Below are positions 8,203 through 16,842 of a stretch of DNA of 51,867 nucleotides, piece by piece. The DNA is from Bacillota bacterium. GTDB taxonomy: Bacteria; Bacillota; Clostridia; Lachnospirales; Lachnospiraceae. The stretch spans positions 1-51,867 of the forward strand of contig JAEZUR010000169.1 in assembly GCA_023420935.1 (NCBI GenBank). The letters run 5' to 3'. The position numbers were made by a program, and so were the translations under genes. Each line of letters starts with the position of its first letter. Position 1 is the first letter of the stretch. The notes beneath the pieces were generated by a model. That model was not told the origin of the DNA. It saw only the letters and a program-made list of their open reading frames with translations, and did not search any database.

Positions 8203-9552
8203 TTATGCTTTGATTACTTTTCCTGCTCTAGTTCCTGTATACTCTCCATGATTTACTACAAGTTGTCCATTTACAATTACATAAGGAATCCCAGTAGGTT
8301 TTGCATCTGGTGCTCCTTCATTCGGAAAACGCGCTTTATCATTGATTGTTCTAATATCAAAGACAGTAATATCTGCATCTGCTCCTATTGCAATTCTACC
8401 TTTCATCGTAAATCCAAAGAATTCAGCAGGGATTATCGTAGCTTTGGCTACAGCTTCTTCAATAGTTAATAATTGTCTCTCTCTTACCATCTCTCTAAAA
8501 TATTTGGGATAAGTTCCAGCAATCTGTGGATGCCCTTCTCCTTTTTGGTAGGTACCTATATCGGTAGATGGCATGCAATAAGGCCTTGTTAAACATTGAT
8601 ATACGTCCTCTGGCTGACCAGTAAAACAGATTACGGCTTCGTTGGGATAATCTTTTCTTAATTCATTATATAGATTACGGTTCAAGGTCTTGCCCAAATG
8701 TGTTCCCGTAGCTACAACCAGATTGGAAAATGCAATATTATTATCACCTAAGGTTTGTTCATCGAAGGTCGCAGTACCAATAAAGGTTGCCCAGTCTGTA
8801 TACATCCCGGAATCAATCATAATAGGCATGCCTTGCCCAATGGCCTTATCAACAATCTTTAAAGCATCCTCTAATATGCCTTCTCCATATTGATATACAA
8901 AATGGGAAATTAATAATTTCACATTGGTATGTTTAGCGATTGATAATATTTCATAAAGGGAATATAAATCATACAGAGTAAATAACCTTGTGTGGATTGG
9001 CATTACACGGTTATACTTAGCACACAGTCTTGCTAAGGTCATAACTTCTTCCATGGATGCACCTGGAGAATAATCAAGTCCAAAGGAGATTCCACAAGCT
9101 CCATCTTTTAATGCTTGCTCTGCCAAGGCTTCCATTTTTAATAATTGTTCTCCACTGGCTTTGGTATAAACATCTTTTATTCCAACTTCTTTCCTTAAAG
9201 AAAAAGAATGTCCGATTAATTCTGCTTGGTTCAGCGGAAATCCTTGTTCTGTCTGTTTCCCGAAAAATTCTTTCAAATCAATAGGACTTAACCCACAATT
9301 GCCACCTACTGAAGTTGTAATACCCTGGCATACGGATAGTTCTCCAGAATATTCGTAACCATCAATATGACCATGGGGATCAATAAAACCAGGACTCACA
9401 ATAAGGCTTGACGCATCAATCATCGTACTAGCTTCCAATGGAGACTCTGATATTGTTACGATCTGACCTTCTTTGATTCCAATATGAAGTTTTTGTTGTT
9501 TTCTTGATACTGTATCAATAACAGTACCATGATTGATCGCTATGTCTAACAT
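8203..9552 (-). CDS. Amidohydrolase-superfamily protein, N-acyl-D-amino-acid deacylase-like
   Basis: 449 aa TIM-barrel amidohydrolase. The metal motif is in SPGFIDPHGHID (residues ~53-64, HGH). SVGGNCGLSP (~81-90) matches the GGNCG motif of D-aminoacylases, where the Cys helps bind zinc, and the C-terminus has a DITVFDI / GIPYVIVNGQ block closing the small beta domain. It is shorter than typical D-aminoacylases (~480-530 aa). The expected reaction is removal of an acyl or carbamoyl group from an amino acid derivative. It is the last gene of the M20/NifH-like/amidohydrolase operon, 11 nt after the NifH-like gene, with AGGTGG as SD. Substrate unknown. Confidence 0.82.
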   Translation of the reverse strand: MLDIAINHGTVIDTVSRKQQKLHIGIKEGQIVTISESPLEASTMIDASSLIVSPGFIDPHGHIDGYEYSGELSVCQGITTSVGGNCGLSPIDLKEFFGKQTEQGFPLNQAELIGHSFSLRKEVGIKDVYTKASGEQLLKMEALAEQALKDGACGISFGLDYSPGASMEEVMTLARLCAKYNRVMPIHTRLFTLYDLYSLYEILSIAKHTNVKLLISHFVYQYGEGILEDALKIVDKAIGQGMPIMIDSGMYTDWATFIGTATFDEQTLGDNNIAFSNLVVATGTHLGKTLNRNLYNELRKDYPNEAVICFTGQPEDVYQCLTRPYCMPSTDIGTYQKGEGHPQIAGTYPKYFREMVRERQLLTIEEAVAKATIIPAEFFGFTMKGRIAIGADADITVFDIRTINDKARFPNEGAPDAKPTGIPYVIVNGQLVVNHGEYTGTRAGKVIKA

Positions 9553-9563
9553 AACACCACCTC

Positions 9564-10433
9564 TTAAATACTATAAGAATCCACGGTGCTATAACCACTG
9601 TGATGATCCAATTCTTTCTTTTTCCAATTCTGCTGCCAATACAACAATTCTCGCTGTTCAAGCGGAGTTATTTGTTCTTTCGCCTCTATATTGATGAGTT
9701 TCTTCGCAATATTCTTTAGTGTCTCTGCTGCGGTAGAGTCTGGACTCGTACGAAATACTGTTTTATCTTCTAGATAACTACTCTTAATCGTAGAGAACGT
9801 ATCAACATAGGATAAGATTGGTATGTTTACATGCTCTGCATAATCAGATAATAAGGACTTAGCTTGAAATTCATCTGCAAAATTAACTAATAACGAAGCA
9901 TTTTGATGTTTCGTTCCTTTTCTTGTAATACCCGCTAAGATACTATTGGCAGTAGACAGAGAAGGAAAACTTCCACTACTGATTACCACCGTTCTTTGCA
10001 TAATGCCTTCTCGCATCGGTAGAATAAATCCAGTACAAGGAGTATCCCCTGTAATATCATACAACACATAATCAATCTCATATGTTTCAAAAACATTTTG
10101 CCTCGTTAACATCTCATCTACCTGGCTGATTCCTCTTGCCAGACAGCCTACTCCCGGCTCAATACTACCTAATTCCATACAATATACACCGGAATCACTC
10201 TTAACGATATAATCATTTAACTGAATATCATATTTATCGCGATAGTCTTCTAACACAGAAGGAATATCAATGAAACCTCGTAACAATAGGGTAGAACTTA
10301 GACTGATATCTGTTCCAATTTGTAACACATGAAATCCTTCCAGGGTGAGAGCTTCACTCATATTAGATGCTAAGACAGACTTACCAATTCCACCTTTACC
10401 AAGAAAACATATGCGTTCTGGTTTCTTTCCCAT
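9564..10433 (-). CDS. NifH-like ATPase with conserved 4Fe-4S cysteines, no nitrogenase-like partner nearby
   Basis: 289 aa. P-loop GKGGIGKS is at residues 12-19. EPGVGCLARG (92-101) aligns with the NifH segment EPGVGCAGRG and holds Cys97. YDITGDTPCTGF (125-136) aligns with the NifH YDVLGDVVCGGF and holds Cys133. These are the two ligands that bridge one [4Fe-4S] cluster in a NifH/BchL homodimer. ISSGSFPSLSTANSI matches the NifH switch region. It is therefore a redox-type NifH homologue, not a ParA/MinD partition protein. Family members pass electrons to a NifDK-like reductase in an ATP-dependent way, but no such partner is in the window. TAGATG links it directly to the M20 gene upstream. Partner and reaction are unknown. 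Confidence 0.88.
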   Translation of the reverse strand: MGKKPERICFLGKGGIGKSVLASNMSEALTLEGFHVLQIGTDISLSSTLLLRGFIDIPSVLEDYRDKYDIQLNDYIVKSDSGVYCMELGSIEPGVGCLARGISQVDEMLTRQNVFETYEIDYVLYDITGDTPCTGFILPMREGIMQRTVVISSGSFPSLSTANSILAGITRKGTKHQNASLLVNFADEFQAKSLLSDYAEHVNIPILSYVDTFSTIKSSYLEDKTVFRTSPDSTAAETLKNIAKKLINIEAKEQITPLEQRELLYWQQNWKKKELDHHSGYSTVDSYSI

Positions 10434-11762
10434 CTACTCTCCTCCTTTTAACGTATTGATATAGGAAACGTATTCCTCCCTTGTAAATACAGGATGAAAC
10501 TCCTGGATCACTTCTTTTGCTTCCTTCGCCTGATGCGCCAATAAACGATATGCTGAAAGAGCCATAATTTTAGCTGGAATAATATAAGCTTTATATTCAT
10601 CTGTTATAGTAAAATCTTCGCTATGAAGTGCTCCCTGAAAACCTCCATGGGTAAAATTAATAACTGGCTTAACATGAGTCAAATCTCCAACGTCTGTTGA
10701 CGCAACATTTTGGTAACCCATATGAATTGGTTCAAATGTAATCTCATGTTCCAAACACGCTGCTGCTTGTAACATAGCTTTGGACGCTGCTGCTTCTAAT
10801 ACTGGAAGATAGCCTTGATAATTTGTAATTTCTGCCTTTGCACCTAATGCCTCTGCTGATGCAGTAAAAGCTTTATCTACTTTATTAGCTGTAGTTTCAA
10901 TAGCAGCTAACGACTTCGCTCTTACCATTGCTTCTACCACTACTTCATCAGGAATCACATTAACTGCTGTTCCTCCCTTTTGAATAATGGAGTGAACTCT
11001 TATATAATCTTCTTCTGGAAAGGTCTCTCTTAAAAACCCAATTGCATTCAAACCATGGGCTGCTGCATTTAATGCATTAATTCCAGCACCTGGTGCTATG
11101 GCAGCATGAGAAGCTTTCCCTTTTATCAGGATTCGTTTGGATACAAAGCCATTGGATGCATTATTCCCAATTAAGATATCCTTATCACAAGGTACCATAT
11201 GAACATGTGTGGTTAACACAAGATCGATATCATCAAACGCACCAATCCGAATTGCTTCACTTTTACCACTTCCAAACTTTATCTTACCTTGTGACTTTAA
11301 TTCTTCTTTTATACTGGCATCCACATATTCCTCCGCCGGTACCGCAAAAAAGGTAATATTCCCATCCAAATATTTCTGAATCTCTGGATGACATAACGCT
11401 ATCGCAGAACCAATTAACGCAGCTAATTGAGCATGATGTCCACAAGCATGTGAGATCCCATTCTCCGCATTAGAAAAAGGATGAGTCTTACACTGAATCC
11501 CATCTAATTCTCCCAGAATACATAAATTAACATCCTTTGCATCTCCACCTGCCCAAGCCTTCACACCAGTTACAGCAATCTCTTTCTCAATCGTCAATCC
11601 CAATTGACCAAAAAATTTCTCTACCTTTTTAGCAGTTCGAACCTCATAAAAACTCAATTCCCCATGAGCATAAATATCCCTAGCAAATGCGATAATCTCC
11701 TCTTTACGCTCATCTATTAGTTCAACAATTCTTTTTTCAATCTCATCCACAGAATAATTCAC
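10434..11762 (-). CDS. M20-family metallo-amidohydrolase (AbgB/HipO-like)
   Basis: 442 aa. Di-zinc amidohydrolase of the M20 peptidase clan: GELDGI (~88-93), GHACGHHAQLAAL (first metal site), PAEEYVD (catalytic Glu pair), a dimerisation domain, and a late His in FTHGGFQGALHSEDF. It resembles aminobenzoyl-glutamate and N-acyl-amino-acid hydrolases. The longest start is a GTG at 11762, but GAGGTG overlapping that codon is well placed (9 nt) for a second in-frame GTG at 11750, which may be the real start. It is the first gene of an operon with the NifH-like ATPase and the D-aminoacylase-like protein, so two amide-bond hydrolases flank one redox ATPase. Confidence 0.85.
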   Translation of the reverse strand: MNYSVDEIEKRIVELIDERKEEIIAFARDIYAHGELSFYEVRTAKKVEKFFGQLGLTIEKEIAVTGVKAWAGGDAKDVNLCILGELDGIQCKTHPFSNAENGISHACGHHAQLAALIGSAIALCHPEIQKYLDGNITFFAVPAEEYVDASIKEELKSQGKIKFGSGKSEAIRIGAFDDIDLVLTTHVHMVPCDKDILIGNNASNGFVSKRILIKGKASHAAIAPGAGINALNAAAHGLNAIGFLRETFPEEDYIRVHSIIQKGGTAVNVIPDEVVVEAMVRAKSLAAIETTANKVDKAFTASAEALGAKAEITNYQGYLPVLEAAASKAMLQAAACLEHEITFEPIHMGYQNVASTDVGDLTHVKPVINFTHGGFQGALHSEDFTITDEYKAYIIPAKIMALSAYRLLAHQAKEAKEVIQEFHPVFTREEYVSYINTLKGGE

Positions 11763-11821
11763 CTCATTTTTAATTTATTAATAATATACAGGTCATTAAG
11801 CCCTATTGAACAACCTTGACT

Positions 11822-12020
11822 GTCAATTTGCACATCCACAACCTACACGAAGTGATACACACTATAATTTGAAGAGCAACTGTTATGAAGTCGTTGGTAC
11901 TTAGTTCCTGTACTGTAGGAACTTACGTACCATTACGAACTTCATCCAAGCGAAAGCGGGTTGCGAATCAAATTATATTGCGTATCACTTCTTTCAAGCA
12001 TGTAATATGTGCAAATTGAC
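11822..12020. repeat. 199-nt imperfect palindrome (three nested inverted repeats), MITE-like
   Basis: Outer perfect arms: GTCAATTTGCACAT (11822-11835) and its complement (12007-12020). Middle arms: 11849-11880 with 11960-11991, 27 of 32 positions pairing (both carry GAAGTGATAC and TATAATTTGA). Inner hairpin: 11885-11909 with 11917-11945, arms ending in AGTTCCT/AGGAACT around a 7-nt loop. Nearly the whole element can fold on itself. It sits in the 372-nt gap between the YvyF-like gene and the M20 gene, both minus strand. No open reading frame, transposase or flanking target duplication was recognised. Confidence 0.8.
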
Positions 12021-12134
12021 TCACAACCTTCTTCAACCAATCCTTAGACCCACACTTCATACGATATTATATGAATTTATTGTTAAAATAAAAGCATGAC
12101 TCAATAACCAACAACCGCTATTAAGCCATACTTT

Positions 12135-12566
12135 CTATTTACTATCTAAAAATCTCATTCTACCACTAGAATTTTCATGATTTGGTTTATCACCAATACT
12201 AAATTCATTAATATTCATTGCTGCCTTAATCTCATTATTCATAGATTCAGCACAATTACGACATACTCGTCCAAACTTAATCTTTGTACCACAAACTTCA
12301 CAATCAATAAATACAGCAGATTGATCTGGGATAACAAGACGACCATCTCTTAAAAAGGATTTAATTCTTCCAATACTAACACCTGTCTCCGCTGCAACAT
12401 CTTTTAAGGTAGCAGTATGATTTGCATATATATAGTCTTTCACAAGAGTAAACTGAGCATCATCTTCTTCTTTACACTTGGCACAAATGCATTTACCAAA
12501 TCCAGAATAGAAAAACATGCTCCCACATCTTAAACAAGATTCTAATTTCGCATTATAATTACTCAA
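12135..12566 (-). CDS. YvyF-like flagellar-region zinc-ribbon/HTH protein
   Basis: 143 aa. The N-terminal zinc ribbon is CLRCGSMF...CICAKC (Cys at ~11, 14, 27, 30). An HTH-like segment, LKDVAAETGVSIGRIKSFLRDGRL (~54-77, here quoted as one motif region), is followed by a second ribbon CEVCGTKI...CRNC. This order matches YvyF proteins found beside flgM in Bacillus and Clostridia, which are of unknown function. The start is TTG at 12566, placed by AAAGGTG just upstream. No flagellar genes are in this window, so it is separated from its usual context. Regulation or assembly of flagella is an inference from family distribution. Confidence 0.75.
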   Translation of the reverse strand: MSNYNAKLESCLRCGSMFFYSGFGKCICAKCKEEDDAQFTLVKDYIYANHTATLKDVAAETGVSIGRIKSFLRDGRLVIPDQSAVFIDCEVCGTKIKFGRVCRNCAESMNNEIKAAMNINEFSIGDKPNHENSSGRMRFLDSK

Positions 12567-12763
12567 AACATCACCTTTTTCTTTTGTAATTAATTCGTTA
12601 CTATTATAACATACCCTTTAAGTTATAATCAACTAAATTAACTTAAGAATCGACGAAATTCTTCTTGATTTAAGCTAATATTTTGTCCATAATACATTTA
12701 ATGGTAAAATTTTAATAATAAAAGTGAATTAATCCTAAAATATGAACTTTAAAAGGAGAACGT

Positions 12764-13651
12764 ATGGACAAAAAGAATTGGTATCAGCATTCCATTGAAA
12801 AAGTATTAGAATATCTAGATAATAATATTGATTCAGACTTAACCTTAGCTGTGTTGTCTCATGAAGCTGGATTCTCCCCTTTTCATTTTCATCGAATCTT
12901 CCACTCCTACACTGGCAAAAGTCTTCACCAATATATTTTGGAACGAAGATTAACACTAGCTGCTAATCAATTACTATATGAATCTTGTGATATAACTGAG
13001 ATAGCCCTACGTCACGGTTTTTCTACACCTAGTGCCTTTTCCAGAAGTTTTAAGGAACTATTTCACTGTACCCCAACCAAATATCGCTTAGATCAACACC
13101 GAGAATATCCCGCATCGTTTGCAAACATTACCTTTCCTAACTACTCCTACGATGAAGAAATTCATATGTGCTTTTCGCCTGTGAATTTAACTGACCTTCA
13201 AACCCTTTGCCTAGGTGTAACCGGATTATCGGAATCTTTTCTAAATCCTGAGATTGAGCAAGCCTTTCATACTATATTTTCTTGGCTAAAAAGTCATGGT
13301 GCCTCCCCAAACACCAAGATATGCGGAATTACTGTGGACTCACCTGAAGTTACTTCTCTTGCTGATTGTAAGTATTATGCATGTACAACTGTCGATACTC
13401 AGATCAGTAGTGAGACTTTAGTTTATCGAACGTTTCATACTGCAGGTTCTTATATTTGTTGTAAAATGAAACGAGAACAAACAGATTTTGCTGATCAGTT
13501 TTTTTATAGAATGAAGTACTTCTATGGATATTATCTAGAACGGTATCAATTAGTACCTGATTATCGCCCATTTGTTGAATTTTATGAAAGAGATGAACAA
13601 GGTAATCTCATGATACTATTCTGTGTTCCAGTGAAAAATAGCAAGAAATGA
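12764..13651 (+). CDS. AraC-family regulator with GyrI-like effector domain
   Basis: 295 aa. Unlike classical AraC proteins, the two DNA-binding HTH motifs are N-terminal (~8-106; LAVLSHEAGFSPFHFHRIF and ITEIALRHGFSTPSAFSRSF). The C-terminal half (~125-290) has the GyrI-like/effector-binding fold signature, ending in FVEFYERDEQGN and VPVK. Such proteins (Rob/SoxS-GyrI or YdeE type) bind small hydrophobic ligands and often activate efflux or stress genes. GGAG sits 8 nt before the ATG. It is divergent from the YvyF-like gene and upstream of the amidase on the same strand (66-nt gap), so it may control the amidase. Target unknown. Confidence 0.88.
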   Translation: MDKKNWYQHSIEKVLEYLDNNIDSDLTLAVLSHEAGFSPFHFHRIFHSYTGKSLHQYILERRLTLAANQLLYESCDITEIALRHGFSTPSAFSRSFKELFHCTPTKYRLDQHREYPASFANITFPNYSYDEEIHMCFSPVNLTDLQTLCLGVTGLSESFLNPEIEQAFHTIFSWLKSHGASPNTKICGITVDSPEVTSLADCKYYACTTVDTQISSETLVYRTFHTAGSYICCKMKREQTDFADQFFYRMKYFYGYYLERYQLVPDYRPFVEFYERDEQGNLMILFCVPVKNSKK

Positions 13652-13717
13652 ACAGTGTAAAACCTTCTGATTTGATATTATGACAATGTCATAACAATGA
13701 AATGGGGAGGTATTTTC

Positions 13718-15097
13718 ATGAAATCAACAATGCAACTTAATATGGAACACATGAAAAATGGAACAGCCAACTTGGAGACAATAGTAAGTGACCGACTTTC
13801 TCTAATCGAGAAGTATCACAACTATAATGCCATTGTCTCTTGTAACAAAGAGCAGGTCATACAACAAGCAAGAGAACTAGATGCGGCGATTCGTTCCAAT
13901 AATCACGTTGGGGAACTTTGTGGTTCTATTATTACAGTGAAAGATAATCTAGATGTAAAAGGGTTATCTTCAACTGCGGGGATGGAAAAATTTAAGAATA
14001 ACATTGCCAAAGAGGATTGCCCTACCGTAGCCAGATTACGAAGGGAAGGAGCCATTATTCTAGGTAAGACTAATATGCCAGCAGGCGCCATGGATATGCA
14101 GACTTTTAATAATATTTATGGTAGAACCAGTCATCCAGACTTTCCAGAATACACTTGTGGTGGAAGTAGTGGTGGGGGAGCTACCGCCATAAAATTAGGA
14201 ATTAGCGATGCCGATATTGGTAATGATTTCATGGGCTCCATCCGAGTGCCATCTCATTTTTGTGGGATATATGGAATGATTGGAACACAAAAGGTATTAC
14301 CTTACGAACAACTAGTTGGTGGTAATCCCTATGGAAGTACCATGTCTAATATTCTTCGCATAGGGATTCAAGCTAGTAGCTTACAGGATCTTAACACGTT
14401 ATTTTGCATACTTGCTAACAAGAACATGATTTTTCCAAGTTCTGATAGCAAAACCAATATTCACATCGCTTATTCTGAACATTGTGGAGAACTCCCACTA
14501 GCTCAAAATTACAGCCTTATCTTTCAGGAATTTATAACTAAGTTAAGCAAAACGTATCCTACCTCGTCAATTAAGGAAACACAAGTAGATTTTAAGAAGG
14601 CGCGAGATTGCTTTTTAAAACTACTATACGGTAACATGTCCACTACACTACCTTCAATAGTTTGGATAGCCATGGGACCTAAAATGTCCAATAAATTAAA
14701 GGACTATCTATTACAAGAGGAAGAACGTGAGCGAATCATAAACCAGCTAGATCTTTTATATCAAGATTATGATATATTACTTACTCCAGTTACTGCTTCT
14801 TCTGCCTTCCCACATATACTCCCTAAAAAAATGCGTGGTGGCCAAGCAATTTACGATGACATGATAATTGACGGCAACAAGGTTCCCTATTCAGTTGCAA
14901 ATATGGGGTATACCACACCATTTTCCCTATCCTCCAGTCCAGTCATAGTCATTCCAATTGGAAAAACCAAAGAGGGATTGCCGTTAGGTATTCAAGTCAT
15001 AGGGAATCGCTTTCATGACTTGGATCTTATAAAAATAGCTTCTATCCTAGAAGAAACTCTAGGGCAGAAGCTAATCATGGAAACTGATCTATTGTAA
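13718..15097 (+). CDS. Amidase-signature family amidase
   Basis: 459 aa from the ATG at 13718, chosen because GGGGAGG lies 7 nt upstream; a longer frame from 13697 would put that SD inside the gene. The Ser-cisSer-Lys triad is visible: Lys in IITVKDNLDVKGL (~residue 76), the glycine/serine-rich CGGSSGGGA block, and DFMGSIRVPSHFCGIYG with the nucleophilic Ser. No GatB or GatC is nearby and the C-terminal half diverges from GatA, so it is a stand-alone amidase rather than the tRNA-dependent amidotransferase subunit. It hydrolyses an amide; substrate unknown. Confidence 0.88.
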   Translation: MKSTMQLNMEHMKNGTANLETIVSDRLSLIEKYHNYNAIVSCNKEQVIQQARELDAAIRSNNHVGELCGSIITVKDNLDVKGLSSTAGMEKFKNNIAKEDCPTVARLRREGAIILGKTNMPAGAMDMQTFNNIYGRTSHPDFPEYTCGGSSGGGATAIKLGISDADIGNDFMGSIRVPSHFCGIYGMIGTQKVLPYEQLVGGNPYGSTMSNILRIGIQASSLQDLNTLFCILANKNMIFPSSDSKTNIHIAYSEHCGELPLAQNYSLIFQEFITKLSKTYPTSSIKETQVDFKKARDCFLKLLYGNMSTTLPSIVWIAMGPKMSNKLKDYLLQEEERERIINQLDLLYQDYDILLTPVTASSAFPHILPKKMRGGQAIYDDMIIDGNKVPYSVANMGYTTPFSLSSSPVIVIPIGKTKEGLPLGIQVIGNRFHDLDLIKIASILEETLGQKLIMETDLL

Positions 15098-15114
15098 TAC
15101 ACATTTTAATATTA

Positions 15115-15951
15115 TTACTGACACCAGTATAATGGTCGTTCTATCGTAACTGGTAATCGTGTAGAGCCATCCCCTTTGGCTGTGTTAATCTGGGACTGGG
15201 TAAGAAAGATGCAATCTGTAAGATTCGCACTCCTAATGTCTGTATCACGCATATCCGCTCCGATTAGATTGGCATAACTTAGATCTACACCTCTTAGATC
15301 GGCTGCAATCAGAAAGGCTCCTCGTAAATCTGCACCTACCAAAGGAGTCTTTCTAAGGTCGGCACCAAATAAATCTTTTCTAGAAGAGATATCTTTCTTC
15401 TGTTTGATATTATTTACTAACTCACTTGCTTTATGTAGCAAGATATTCACTTGTTCTCTATGCTCCTCAATAGGAAAAGAGAGTAAGAACTTTGCATTTT
15501 GCAAAGTAAGAGTCTCTGTCTCCTGTATCATATTTTTAATGTTTAATTGTAATTCATGGTTTGACGGTATCATAAGCGCATCTGTTAAATACCATAGCAT
15601 TTCCTGAAGCTGTCTCACCACTAAAAACACATCGAACATTGCCTTGGAAGTTTCTTCTGATTCTCTCCAATCATGACCTTGAAACGTAATCTGTGACACT
15701 TTCTGTCCAGCACCAAAACAGTCATATGATGTACAGCCTTTCAGCCCCTTCTCACGTAGTTGATTATGGACACGACACCTATAGTCCTCCATTAAATTCT
15801 TACAAGGCGTGCCAGCTTCTTTATTATTTGGAAATCCATCGGATGCCGTAAAATATAAAGCAACGCAGCATAGTCCATAACAATCCTTACAATTACTTTG
15901 AAAGCCTTCGTATTTTTCTTTTTTACGTTCTATCTTATTTTGATAAATCAT
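15115..15951 (-). CDS. Pentapeptide-repeat protein with N-terminal cysteine cluster
   Basis: 278 aa. The N-terminus has CKDCYGLCCVAL, then C-rich spacing to CRVHNQ and CTSYDCFG (about eight Cys in the first ~85 residues), suggesting a metal or Fe-S site like that of YkgJ-type proteins. A helical middle (~95-185) follows. The C-terminus (~190-255) has pentapeptide repeats of the A(D/N)LRG type (GADLRK, GADLRG, AADLRG, YANLIG, GADMRD, SANLTD), which form a right-handed beta-helix. Similar two-part proteins occur in Bacilli and Clostridia without known function. SD AGAGG precedes the ATG. It is convergent with the amidase, 17 nt apart. Confidence 0.85.
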   Translation of the reverse strand: MIYQNKIERKKEKYEGFQSNCKDCYGLCCVALYFTASDGFPNNKEAGTPCKNLMEDYRCRVHNQLREKGLKGCTSYDCFGAGQKVSQITFQGHDWRESEETSKAMFDVFLVVRQLQEMLWYLTDALMIPSNHELQLNIKNMIQETETLTLQNAKFLLSFPIEEHREQVNILLHKASELVNNIKQKKDISSRKDLFGADLRKTPLVGADLRGAFLIAADLRGVDLSYANLIGADMRDTDIRSANLTDCIFLTQSQINTAKGDGSTRLPVTIERPLYWCQ

Positions 15952-15969
15952 TTATAAACCTCTATCTAG

Positions 15970-16833
15970 TTATACTAAAACATTGGTAAGACTACCAATA
16001 TTTTCAATCGAGACTGTTACTTCATCTCCAGATTTTAACCAATTCTGTTGGCTTTCTGGATATCCTAACATTACACCACTTGGTGTTCCGGTAAAGATAA
16101 GATCTCCAGGTTTTAAAGTCATGAATTGTGAAGCATAACTTATAATAGTAGCACAATCAAAAATCATATTACTTGAGTTGCTGGTTTGACAAACCTTACC
16201 ATTCACAGTACAACTTAAATCCACGTTATTGGGATCTATGTCATCTGCCATCACTAGATAAGGTCCAATCGGTGCAAATCCGTCTAGTGATTTACCAAGG
16301 AACCACTGTGAAGTTCGATACTGTAAGTCTCTTGCACTCAGATCGTTCCCGATGGTGTAACCAAATACATAGGAAAGCGCATCTTCCTTGGATACATTCT
16401 TGGCTTCCTTACCAATTACGATAACTAACTCCACCTCATAATCATATTTAGTAGCCACCTTAGGAAGTACTACATTCTGTTTATGAGCGGATAATACATT
16501 ATTGCATTTACTAAATAAAACTGGATATTTAGGTTGTTCTTCCTTCGCTTCCTTACTATGGCTTAAATAATTTAAGCCTACACATAGTATCTTCTCTGGA
16601 TTCATGACAGGAGGTGCAAAGGTAATCTCTTCTTCTGGTATAAAATTATGTTCTTGCCCAATTAATTTATCTAGTATATGAGCCCCTGCAACCCCTCTAC
16701 TAATTACTTCTTCCATACTAATTGGAACATCAAGTGAATGGACTTTGGCTGACTTCTCCACATCAATGATTCCCTGTTCACATTGTATACCTAGTTTAAT
16801 TTTATCATTTTCGATATAATTTAGTAATTTCAT
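15970..16833 (-). CDS. Fumarylacetoacetate hydrolase (FAH) family protein
   Basis: 287 aa. The N-terminal FAH cap runs to ~70, and the catalytic domain starts at ILCVGLNYLSHSKEA. Metal ligands are in DYEVELVIVIGKEA (two Glu) and GYTIGNDLSARDLQ (Asp); FLGKSLDGFAPIGPYLV and FTGTPSGVMLGY are the conserved substrate-pocket blocks. Family reactions include acylpyruvate hydrolysis, oxaloacetate decarboxylation or 2-hydroxyhepta-2,4-diene-dioate isomerisation; the exact one cannot be told. AAGGAGG precedes the ATG. It lies 9 nt after the SGNH esterase stop on the same strand, likely co-transcribed. Confidence 0.93.
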   Translation of the reverse strand: MKLLNYIENDKIKLGIQCEQGIIDVEKSAKVHSLDVPISMEEVISRGVAGAHILDKLIGQEHNFIPEEEITFAPPVMNPEKILCVGLNYLSHSKEAKEEQPKYPVLFSKCNNVLSAHKQNVVLPKVATKYDYEVELVIVIGKEAKNVSKEDALSYVFGYTIGNDLSARDLQYRTSQWFLGKSLDGFAPIGPYLVMADDIDPNNVDLSCTVNGKVCQTSNSSNMIFDCATIISYASQFMTLKPGDLIFTGTPSGVMLGYPESQQNWLKSGDEVTVSIENIGSLTNVLV

Positions 16834-16842
16834 AACTCCTCC

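Noticed and set aside
9564..10433. ParA/MinD partition ATPase
   Set aside because: The two NifH cysteine motifs and the NifH switch region are present, which ParA/MinD proteins lack.
13718..15097. GatA subunit of the tRNA amidotransferase
   Set aside because: No gatB or gatC nearby and poor match to GatA in the C-terminal half.
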